A stretch of 64,000 bases of DNA from Symbiodinium natans. Taxonomy: Eukaryota; Sar; Dinophyceae; Suessiales; Symbiodiniaceae. This document shows positions 36,754 through 47,769 of this stretch, one piece after another. The stretch lies in the NCBI GenBank assembly GCA_905221605.1, contig CAJNDS010002575.1, positions 291,564-355,563 of the forward strand, written 5' to 3'. A model generated the notes under the pieces. The model made no database searches. It was not told the DNA's origin and worked only from the letters and a program-made list of their open reading frames with translations. The stretch's first letter is position 1. Each line of letters opens with the position of its first letter. The position numbers and the translations under genes were made by a program.

Positions 36754-36805
36754 CGCTTCGGGTTTTTGGTTCCCGTGTGTTTTCCCACAAGTGAATCATG
36801 CACCG
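36754..36805 (-). repeat. Terminal-repeat fragment, direct copy of 32590-32642
   Basis: CGCTTCGGGTTTTTGGTTCC through GAATCATGCACCG. Near-identical to the start of the right E2 terminal repeat and in the same orientation, about 4.2 kb away. Confidence 0.85.
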
Positions 36806-36831
36806 CCGTTTGCATTTTGCCCAGGCATGCC

Positions 36832-37012
36832 TGCTCGTGGGACATTGCCCAGCCTTTCCCACGAAGCATTCTACTCTTTCGCCCAGAGCAGCACCGCTGA
36901 AAACAGGAGAGCGAGTCGGTTGTACCCTAAGCCCTCCCTTTTGGGACTTAGGATTAGGGTTTGACTCCTCTCCCCAACTAGGGTTAGGTCATGCAGTGCT
37001 TGTTGGGAGAAC
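36832..37012 (-). repeat. Outer inverted repeat, right
   Basis: Reverse complement of 20061-20242. It carries several substitutions in the central telomere-like part, so it is an older pair than the E2 termini. Confidence 0.8.
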
Positions 37013-37019
37013 ATTGAAA

Positions 37020-40000
37020 AACATTAAATTTGACGAAATTTGCTAACATCACATGAACACACGAAAGGCACCAAACACAACAAGTCCCTTTGCAAAATTC
37101 ATAAAGGTCATACTGCTAATGCGCAGAAGATGTTGAGAGCGGGAAGAAGAAAAAGCATCAACCTGCTCTGTGATTTACTGCCAAGAATTCGCATGTTATT
37201 CTGGGCTACTGCCGTCGTGCACACGCCAATGGCCGTTCGTAGGTGTTTCGTCGGTGATGGTCTCCCAAGTGTCAAAGAGCGTGTCCATGGTTTTGGCGGT
37301 CAGCTTCTTTCTACGTCAGCAGATCAGTGAGCGTTTTTTTAACATGTCGGTGTAAGAAAGAATGTGAGGCAACTTGCATCTGTCCATAGGCGGCTGTAAT
37401 GCCGCTTGGAGGTTTATCTTGCGGTTTGGTGTGCTGCGGGAATTTGAATCTGGAGTTATGGAATGAGAACTGATGGCTAGCGCTCCAATTCTTGGGCTTT
37501 CTTTGAACATAAAAGCACTCAGGCGCAGAGCAACGGACAGCACTAAGCAGAGTTTCAACATGAATTGCGCTTACCTTGCCGCGCCTATCTAAAGCAGCCT
37601 TTTCAGGGAGGGGTGGGCCCTTCTGGCCATGAGCCCGTCAAGATCGTCAGAGACACAATTGCATTTTGGCACATTTGGGGCAACGAGATGGCAAACCATG
37701 CTCATGAGCGGTGCTTGAGTTCTTTGGTAAGGGCAGACCTTGCCTTGTGAAGTGTGTTGCAATCAAGCGGGGTCGAGAAGTTGATCGAAGAGCACAAGAG
37801 CCATCCTGCGTTTAGCGGTCCAACAGCAGTTGGATTGAATGGATCGCACGTTTAGGATGTTGTGTCAACACACTGAGGCCGTAGTCGAGTAGGTTGACAG
37901 CCTCCAGCGTGTGGATAAGTTGGGACGGCGAGATTACCAATGTACATGCTCGGGTGGACTGGATGTACGGGCTGACGAGTTGGAGGAGCTCATCGCGGGC
38001 AAGACAAAACCTCCATCACCTACACCGTGACACACGCACACATCACAAGGATCACTGCAGAACAAGCAGGACGTTTTCTCCTATGTTTGGAGGTCACGTG
38101 ATTTCAGCAGTCGACATGAGATGTGAGCCCATAATGCAGTTGTAGGCGTCATTACGTCGCAGGTGAAGTTTCGGACATGAGTGACAAATGTAGGTGCTTG
38201 GCGTGCAACACTATGTTTGGTGGGTATCGTGAGCATTGTGACTCGGGGATGCGGCTGACGGGCCCTACATCACAATCATTGCAGGTGCCATCAGCATCAG
38301 TCAGAAGGCAGACTGCCGCCCTAATCATGATGTACGGAAGCAAGCAAGAGGAACAACGTCGGAGCTGGTTTGAACAGGTCATCTGCAGTGCATGCGATTC
38401 TGTCGTGCGCACTGTTCCTCATGCAAAAGTTTTGGTATGTCTTTGCTTTTTCATGCGAGATGTTCTCATGGTCGTTTCAGTTGGTGCGCAGCTTTTGATT
38501 TGCTACTTCGCAAGGAAATGGACGCCGGAATGACGTACCTGCTACTGTTTGAAAGCGACATGTGTTTCGCTGGTGTAGAAAAGCTCATGACATGAGGGCA
38601 TACGCAGACATGCACTGTGACATGCACCTTGAAAAACGATTTTATGCCGTCTTCCCCATCAAGCTTGCATCAAGCTTGGGTCTCACCTCGCACCGAGCAG
38701 TCTTGTTCTTCAAAGTTGCTTCAGAAAATGTGTTGAACAAATGTGCTGAACAGCTGAACAAAGCCTGAAACTGGATTTGCAAGTGGGGCTTTCAAAGTTG
38801 TAGTTGGTGTTCAGGTATAAGTCGGCAAGTAGCTGCCATGTGTCTTGCGTTTTCTCAGGCCATCCCCATGAAATTGGTTGAGGTTTCAGGTTTGGCAGGG
38901 TGCTGTTGAGAAAAGCCACGTGAAGCACGTCCCGGCAGATGATGGATGGCTAGTGTAGACATGCTGTTGAGTCTTTTGAAAGACCGATGTCACGATGTGC
39001 TCTTGCTATTTTTCTTTGTGAATGCGCATGAGGTTGCGGGACCTGTAGTCCGATTGGCAAGTAGCCTGATTCGGATTGGGAGTAGCTTGTCATGCTTGTT
39101 TGTTTTCCTGGGGGCCGGGGGGAATGCTTGCATTGCTGCACAGCTTGTTGGTCTGTCAGCCGTGTTGGCCCAGTTAATGGAAGATGCTGCCACAGCGCTG
39201 AGGAGCGCCATCCACTCGAGCATTTGTGATGGCGTATGGCAACCAAGCATTTCCGCAGGCGGACGTCGATATGGAGGGTATCCGGCCGTTTGATGGCAGC
39301 CCGCTCCCAGGAGTTCTGAAAATGCTTTGCCCAACTCTTGTTTAACTGTTTTTCAGAACTTTGGCGAGGCCCTGTCAGCTCATTCTGGGAGGTGCAGGCC
39401 GCTGCTTCGCTCAAGAGAGAATTTCAGAATGCTTTGCTCAAGACGTGATAAGCGTGGTAATGCGTGGTACAGCAACGAGGAGGGCGCATCCAGTCCTCTC
39501 GTTATAGATGCATGGAGGCATCGCCAGGCAAAGGGAGGGTTGGGAGCAGAGTGCCAAGCAGAGGGCAGCAAAGTAAAGAGCAAAAGTAAAGAGCAAAGCA
39601 AAGGCTAATTATGGGTTTCCTTGGTTTCCATGACCACTTGTGAAGGTGGATGCCAGATCTCCAGTCTCCTCTGGCACGCCGCACAGATGCCAATCAATGA
39701 CCAATCCATACCAATCCTCTGGAAACATATGCCTCGGTGACTGGACTAGACCTCACAAGTGAGCTGAGGCATAGGCCAACGAAGCTTGGGAATGCTTGAT
39801 GCGACATTGTCCTCGATTCGAGAGGACTTGTGGATGGATTTATCAAGAGGCTACTTACCACCATTTAGTACAACTTGAATCGCCTCTGTTTGTGAGGATG
39901 TGAGGACTGCGAATGTGTTTGCAGAGCCCTTAAAACACAAACACACAGAGCACAAAGGAAGAACTGACATTGGTGCACATGCGGTTGTAAGACGTTGTAG

Positions 40001-41600
40001 GCGTGAGTCAGCATGAGGTCGGCACCCTGGGTTCAGGACCGGAGATTGCTTTGAGTGATGCCTTAACAGTCTCAGATGCTTGGGTGCGACTTCTTATTGG
40101 ATAGCCGCTTCTCAGGTACGGTTGGTGAGACGTATTTTGCAAGTGTCAAAGTCAATGAATCGGTTGCTGGAAACGAGCGATTTTGTGCGACTCTGAGATG
40201 GTAGGCCCATGTAAGCCCCGGCAACCTGCCACAGTGCCCCTGAGTACTTGCAGTTGCTGTTTTGCTGCTGAGCCCTCGAGCATGCCGAGTTGTTTTCCTG
40301 GGAGCCCAAAACCTCCAGAGCCGCTCCAGGCGTCGAATCCCATCAGTTCCATGCCTTGCCACGGTTAGCCTCAAGCGCTGGGAGGTTTGGGCCCAATCGC
40401 CCATGGGCCCACTGAAGGACCCAAACCTCCAAGCGTTAGCAACCCGTTCGCTCTAGAGACGGTTATCGTTTGGGTGTAATGCTGGATGGTTGAGGTCAAC
40501 CAAGACATGAAGAAAAGGTACAGCAATGTGCACGCTGGGCATCCGTTTACCTGAGATCTCCGGGGACTCACCCTGACTTGGCATTCCGCGGGGCTTTAGG
40601 CAAGCGTCAAGATCAAACGGTGACTTCGCCGTCTGCTGTACTGATTCTGATTGCCTGGGCGGTTGTTGTTACAGGGTTTCCGTTGCGTCATTTCCCACCT
40701 TCTCTTCCATCATGCACCTGCTTAGCTGTTCTCAGCGGTCAGTCTTTCTTTTTGGATATTTGGCTGAGGCCTCGAAGTAGAACATGCGAGGGCAGATCAG
40801 TGGCTGCCGCAGGAGACCCACGTGCTGGAGATCTGTTAGCAGTGCCGACCTCAATCAATTAATCTGCTTTGTCCCCAACAGCCGTATTCGCCATTCCCTG
40901 CGTACAAGCGGGTAGGTTAAGTCGTATCTTCTTGTGTAAAGTCGTATCTCGGGCGCGTGCACACTGGGGATTTGAAACTTCCAAGATTGGTCAGAACCCA
41001 CATGCACCCCCAAGCAGAAATCTCATTCACGCTGACAAGAATGTGCTCCCCTTCCAGGCGTGCGGTGACAAGTGCGTATTTTGCACGCGTGTCGAGAACA
41101 TGCGCGTGGGGCGCGTGCACATTGGGGGAATGGCTTCAACATATGTCTCTGTGATGCGACTTTACGCGGGGTGATGTGACTTCGCTCGCAGCCGCGTGTC
41201 ACAGGGCAGATGTGACTTCACACGCAAAGATGTGACTTCACCTACCCGCTTGTAGCTTGAATGAAGCCATGATGATCTAGTTACGCTCTTGTTTCTGCAC
41301 TTCAGGGTTCGTCATGTTCTAGGCCCTAGGCATGCTGCATGTAACCTTTAGCATATTTGAGCATCTTTCCCAACAGCAAAGAGGGTATGCCAAGCATGCC
41401 CGAGCCACGAGTACGTGTTCTGATTGTTCTGAGAGCAGGACAGTGAGCGGATTTGATTGCAGCTGACGTCAGACTTCAACCCGTTGGCCAAGGAGCCGCT
41501 CAGCCGGCGGCTTGACCTCATCAAGGTGCAGAGCTTGAGGGAGTGAAAAGAGTGAAAGCCTGTTAGCTTTCGCTGATCTGGCAGGCAGCTTTTCGCCGCT
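37020..41600. other. Long stretch with no recognised gene
   Basis: Only short ORFs with unconvincing composition are present on both strands. A 21-nt word (CTCCCAACAAGC-type) from the element termini does not recur here. It could be intergenic or intronic DNA. Confidence 0.35.
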
Positions 41601-41819
41601 TGGACGTCAACGGTCATGGATGGGTCACGGTCCAGGCCATGGTTTATGGTTCTAGGATGTTCTAGGTTCTTTGCTTGTGTAGGTCAGTTTGTGAACCCCC
41701 TTTTGAATGCTTTTGACATGCGGGTACAGTTGCATGCCACGAGCAGCATGTACCTATGTGACCCTTCGGTTCTTCGATTCTTCTCCGTGTTTCTCCGTGT
41801 ACCCCCGCACTCAAGCAGG

Positions 41820-42770
41820 ACATGGTGGCAGGGCTGCAGAGGTTCAGCAACATGGCCCAGAACGAGCGGCAGCGCGTCCGGGACTTATCCCAAGCACCGA
41901 TCGAAAGTGGTGACCTTGTGTCTCCCAAGGTGCTCTTCGGCTTGTGCGGTCAAGGCCAGCTCTCGTGGCGGAAAGACTTGGCCCCCTGTCCTCTTGTGAC
42001 AGGCTTGGACCCCAACACCCGCGTGTCCATCGCAACTTTCATTGGGTGCGCCGCACACGCACATGCATGTCGATGCAGTCAGCTGTCCGACAGACAGGTA
42101 CTACCAGATGTTGGGGGCCTCCATCGAGCGTGATCGAGACTTCGAGGATTTGCTGCGGCATCATTGGGGCTTTGCCGAGGCCGGAAGTGCCCTTCCGCTG
42201 TGCCCTTCCACTGTTTGGGCTTATATCACCATATCACCATATATCACCCTCCTGTCCTTGTGCACCCTGCTAGGTCCCGCAGCTTTTGGACGACATGCGT
42301 GGCAAGTTCGCGATGGTGAGTGCCTTATGCGTCGCATGGAGGGGTCGCTGTCAGCAATGCTGCGAGGTCGGGCTGGCATACGCTTTTCGGAAGCACCTGG
42401 AGTAAGGGCCTCACCATATTCCAACAACAAGTTCATTTCCTGTGAGCCCGTGGATGCTCAGGACTGGCGAAGCGGAATTGTCGATGGAAGCCTTACAGCA
42501 GGCCGGCGGCCCCAGCTCTCTTTTTTGCTTGATGCCGTTGATGCCGTTACCAATCGAGGCCTTATGCCAAGTGGGTCAGATTCCCAGCGTGCTGGTGCAA
42601 TGACACTGGGTTGTCAAATCCACATGAGCGAGGTATGCAGTACAGCTCTGCTGACCTGCTGCGCGTCTTCGAGAGCTTGGGAAGTGGCACTCCGCCATCA
42701 TTGCAGGCCGCGTCTGAAGTCAGAAGCCGTCAGGAGGCGTTTTGCAACAGTAGAAAGTTGGTTGCTCTGA
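41820..42770 (+). CDS. Possible exons of an unrecognised plus-strand gene
   Basis: Coding-like pieces separated by plausible splice sites: MVAGLQRFSNMAQNERQRVR (about 41,823), LSWRKDLAPCPLVTGLDPN after an AG (about 41,961), DRYYQMLGASIERDRDFEDL (about 42,095), QLLDDMRGKFAM before GTGAGT (about 42,280-42,313), ADLLRVFESLGSGTPPSLQ (about 42,645). No family recognised and no start or end defined. Confidence 0.25.
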
Positions 42771-42999
42771 GGGATTCTGAGGGATATCAATTCTGCTTCG
42801 GAGCTTGGACCAGTTCTTTTATGGGAGCTGCATAACTGCATAGGCATATTATTTTACGCAGACATGACTTTGCACCTCTGGCACCTCTGGATACCTCTTG
42901 TCACACCTGCAGCTTTTGAAGATGCAATTGGCAGACCGGCCAGCTGGTGGGGGGCTAACCCATTGTGCTAGACTGCCCGGGTTTTGGAAAACATCACCC

Positions 43000-45850
43000 G
43001 GTCATCTGTCCTCATGATGGCGCGTGTTCTGCCCAGCGGGCACATCAACTGCCCAAAGGCTGATGCAAAAAAAACACATCACGATGGTATTCTGATTGAA
43101 TAAACGTGTAAAGCCAGGTCTTTCGGCTCGTGGAAGAGGTCATGCGTGCTTTCCTGAGCCTGTTCTGTGATCTGAGAGACACTTCCTTGGTGAATTCCGC
43201 AGTCGCGGCTTGAAAGCAGAGGTGCATCGCAGTCAGTTGCACCTCAGACTGCCACTGCCGTCACTGCCTTGTATTCGATAATCTCGCTCGGCCATCATCA
43301 AGCTCTGCCGCTGCCAGGCCAAGCTGAACACAGGCGGAGGACGCGTTCTCAGTACTCCAAGCAGTTGCGAAGAACCCAGTCTGAACCTTTCGGAGTCAGG
43401 GCGAATGGCGGCCGGTGCAGCCCAGGCGCCGTGCAAATGGTCGAGGAGTCTTGCTTGCAGTGGTGCTGGTGACAGGTCAGCAAGCTCTCGGCGAACTTGC
43501 CACCTCCCACAGAAGCACCGGCAGAGGGCGGCAAGGCGGTCCGAAGTCTCGGCATTTGTGCACAGATGTTTTTCCTAGCAGCCTGCGGTAGTGCGCTAAG
43601 CAGCAAAACTTGCAAGATCTGCAAGATGATGATTGATGCACTGTCTTTTTCATAGATGGAACTCGCGAATGAAAGGTGCCAAAGGTCGAATGACCGAATA
43701 AACCTTGAATGGAGTGGTAGTGGGACTATTCGCCGGGCATCTTCGGAATGCCACGAAGGATGTTTGCACGCACCACCTTGGGGTGCTTTTTTACAGGTGT
43801 CGACGTGGTAGTGGTCGTGTCGTGCGTGAAGGCAGCTTTCGATCGCGTTCGGGGCCAGGGCAGGGTGATGCTGGGTGCAACTCGACAGCGTCGCAAGATG
43901 TGGATTGGAGATGGACGGGTGGCGAGCAACAGCCCATCTTGTGGCAGCTTGTTTCAAGATGCAAACAATTTTCTTGCTTCCACTCGATGGGTATCGCTGG
44001 GTGATCTTGCAACGCTTCCTTTTGCTTTGTGACCCATGACGTTTGTATGTGCCCTGCGGGACAGAGAGGCACTGACGGTCGCTTGCCTTTGTGGCAGGCT
44101 GATAACGACCCAAGTACATAGCTACTCCAGCGCGTGCAAATCCTCGTGGCAGCTTGATTGTCTCCGGTTGTGCCGTTGAATCAACTCTGGGGTGACAGAT
44201 GCTGGCTGCCACCGAGTACAGCACACCTCTGCCAGAAGCCCCAGCAGAGGACAGGACACGCATTTGGCTGAAACTTCAACTCACCACCTTTGCAACGTGT
44301 CAGGACACGCACGGTCTGCGCAGATCCTAAAGCCAGTGCAATGCGGTTTTGAGGTATGTTGAAGCTTTTGCTGGTGCGCCTCACTCGCTGCCACTTTTTG
44401 AAACTTTTAGTTGTTCAGGCTTGAAGAGATGCAAGCTCCGCCGGAACGAGATGTGCTGCCTTAAGCATTTGGCTGTTGCATGCAGGCCTTGTGTCGCACT
44501 CCTGCAGTCATCCGTGAACTGTATAAGGAGTTTGGCAAGTTGCCTCTTGAGGACACGACGGAGGCTCGCGACCTGTTTAGATCCGTAGCACGTATACAAC
44601 CATAGAACCTATCGCGGTTCGAATGCCTCAGAGCGGACATCGGCAAGACACCTTGTCTGCATAAATATGACCTCGGTTTATGGATGGACTTGAGCCTTCT
44701 AAGATGCCGTGCTCCACGGCTCACCGTGTACTGGCAACCTGGAAAGTCTGCAAGCTACCTGATTGGTCTATCGTAGAAACCATGAGGGTGTGGTAATCCG
44801 GGTGCTTCATTCTCCACAGCAATGGTTACATTCCGAATTCTCCATGTCCTCAAAACCGAAGCTACACTCCATATCTATGCAGGGCTATGTGAAGTCGCGC
44901 TTTCAAGGGCTTGTGTGTCAGAACATCAGGACAAGCAAGATGCGTGATCCCCTCTTGACAAGAGGTCCTTAGCTGAATCGTGTGGTTGGGGTCGTCAACT
45001 TGGTAAGAAAAAGTCGGATTCGTCTCGCAGCTGAACATCCGCAGCCGAACCCACAAGAATATGAGGCTTACCAGAGCGAGCACGGCCTGGGGAACGCTGC
45101 GCGCATAGGTAAAGGCGAGATGTAATCACATTAGTTCGATCGCTCAAGTCATGACAAACTGCAAGATCCTAGGTGAAACAGTTTCGGACTCTTGGACCTG
45201 CAGCATGCAATTCAATTCTTTGCATCCCCTGTCTCACTCTAAGCTTGTCTTGTCTACTTGTTGCCAATGCTTGCCTCCGTTCCCAAACCGGAGCGGGATG
45301 GTGGTTTCGCTTCATCATGTTATTGTATCTCTTGGAACCTTATTCATCATGTTTTTGTATTTCTTGCAACCTTACGCACCTCAATCCAAAATCCTGGGAA
45401 TGGAGACAAAAGGATACAAGCAATTGACAGAAGCGAGGGACAGAAGACTCAGAAGACCCCAGCAATGCTCTCCCGCAGAAAGAAGGACAAGGGGAACCAA
45501 AGGGGCAGTTTTCCTTCATGCTGACGAGCCCGGAGCTGGGGCCTTATCCAACCACTATTTCTTACACTTTCACTTTTGTGGGTGTCGAGGCTGGTGTATT
45601 TCAAGTCCTTGCACTGCAAATTTCACGAGATGCTCATTGGCAAGAAAATGCCATCGTTTGGGAACCACCATGTGGCCTTTGACTTTGTTCTGCCTTGCTG
45701 TAATTTGGTCAAGCTGCATGGTGCAAACCATGAGAAGCATGTAATTGTGACTGCTGCCAAAGCATCTTTCCCATCATATCCGTGATCAGCTGTTCGCGAT
45801 TGAACTTTGGAACCGACAGATGAGGCAAGTTGCCACGCTGGGACATTGAA
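43000..45850. other. No recognised gene
   Basis: A 304-codon minus-strand ORF (43349-44263) has His/Ser/Cys-rich composition without any motif and looks incidental. Nothing else convincing. Confidence 0.35.
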
Positions 45851-45865
45851 TGTGTTCAATGTGTT

Positions 45866-46070
45866 CAGGCCCCCCCTGAGGAGGACGAGGGCATGCTGGC
45901 TCCGGAGGTTGCGGGATCACAAATTTTCCTGAATGCTCAGGTCAGTTTGCCGTTCTGCCGGCTTCGTGCTTCGGCAATCCTGCTGCGTTAGGAGACAGAT
46001 GGCGATCAATTGGATGAAGTTCCGGAGGCAGCTTGGGGTGCTGGTTTGATGCCGTGTTTCACGATGGGGA
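45866..46070 (+). CDS. Possible small exons of an acidic protein
   Basis: After CAG, APPEEDEGMLAPEVAGSQIF ends at CAG|GTCAGT (about 45,935). A second piece, DGDQLDEVPEAAWGA, follows (about 46,000-46,045). Exon-like, but unrecognised and very short. Confidence 0.22.
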
Positions 46071-46479
46071 CAACAGCACGACTCCTCGAGGCACCGAGGG
46101 AAATGCAGAGCCAGTATTATCAGAGCCACTACGGCCACCACACCAACCACACCTCTCAGCACCTGGACCGAAAACAGGGCTTCTATCTCGCAAGGGTATT
46201 GATGATGCACAAAGATTTGTGGGGGTGGGCTTTGACCGTCCATGGCAACAAGGCCACACGGGTACGGTCTTGCGGCACAGATGAGCTTTCACGGTGCAGG
46301 CCGGGCATTTTTTGCAGGTTCGTTGTCAGATGAATTGATCTCAAGGGCAGATGTCAAGGCCCCTAAGCTCTTGCTGCATGTCACCTTCGTTACCTGCGGA
46401 AGGTGCCTATGGCAGCTACGGCATGTACAGCGCAGACGGGCCACTGAGCAGTACAACAATCACTTTGACTTTGCACCTA

Positions 46480-47275
46480 CCCCCCCGGCTGGGAATGTAA
46501 ATTATTTAAGTTGTTTAATTCGCCCCCCGAGTTAAACAATCTAACTTTTTTTGGTAAGTAAATTTTGTCTAATTTACATCCTGGTGGGGGGGGTCCAGGC
46601 CCCCAGCCTCGGCCCGATTTGGGAAAATTTGCATAGCTTAAATTTCTGGTACCTCCCGGGACTTTAAATTGTTTATTTAAAGTATTTAATTCACATTCGC
46701 CGAGGGGGGGGGTGGGAATTAAATAATTCAAGATTTTTAAATTTCCGGCCAACAGCAGGAATTTGAATTTATTTAATAAGTGAAAAAGTAATAATGAAAT
46801 CCTGGGGGGATCCCGGGTCCCCGGCCCGGCCCCATTTACCTCTTTAAAATAAGAAAATTTCTAGCTTAAATTGTTTGATTCCGGGGGGGGGGGGGGTGGG
46901 CTGGGGGCCCCGGACTCCCCCCCCCCCCCCAGGATTTAAACTCTTTAAATTATTCCACTTAGGAAAGTTGTTTCTTTCGGGAGGGAAGAATTCCATAGTC
47001 TAAATATGTAGTTTAAATTTCCGGCCCTGCAGGGCATTTAAACAATTTATACATTATTCTCACTCCGAATCAAGCGAGTACTTCACATCATTCAAATAAG
47101 ATAATTATCGTGAATTATTTTCAATATGTTAAAAGATCCTGGGGGGGGGTTGGGGCCGGACCCTTCCAAGATTTGAATTATTAAAATAAGCAAATTATTT
47201 AGGTACTTGAATGATTTCAATCGGGTGCCCCAGGAACTCTAATTCTCCCCCCCCCTCCCCCCCCCCCAATTAAGT
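46480..47275. repeat. AT-rich block with long G and C runs
   Basis: TTTAAATT/AATTATTTAA segments alternate with G runs of 8-14 (for example about 46,885-46,899) and C runs (about 46,917-46,930; 47,248-47,270). The base composition differs sharply from both flanks. No coding potential seen. Confidence 0.7.
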
Positions 47276-47769
47276 ATTTAACCGCTAACGCGCGAGGGCG
47301 CCTCCGGGTACGAAGCTCAAGGCGTTGTTCCAAGAACAAGGTGACGCGGTGCTTGCGATTTGGTTTTTGGGAAGGGGTTTGTTCTAAGATTGTGGGACAC
47401 GGTCACGGCGCTTGCGAGTTGCTCTTTGGGAGGGGATTACTTCAAAAACTCTAGGGGACAATGTGCTTGCGATTTCCTATTTGGGAAGGGAAACAATCCA
47501 ATCCAAGAGACCTCTTGTATTCACGAGGAGGGTTCTAGGCACTTGTCTTTCTCCCCGCCTCTCTAACTCTCTGTCCTTCCTTTCTTTTCCCTTCTTCGTT
47601 CGCCTTTGGAGTGGGAAAGCGGAATGAGGTTAAGGCGGTCTCACTTCAAGGTTTCGCCATGTTTCGCCCAGATGAAAACCCGAATGCCAGCTTCCAAATA
47701 AGCCCTATTTAAGCAACCCCCGCCCCCGTTTACGCCGCTCTGCCGCATTCGCATGTCGCTCCCAGGTTC

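Noticed and set aside
43349-44263. 304-codon minus-strand ORF
   Set aside because: Composition rich in His, Ser and Cys with no motif or homologous block, and similar opposite-strand ORFs overlap it; looks incidental.
45151-45744. 197-codon plus-strand ORF with hydrophobic stretch
   Set aside because: No family resemblance and two other frames are equally open; not supported as a gene.
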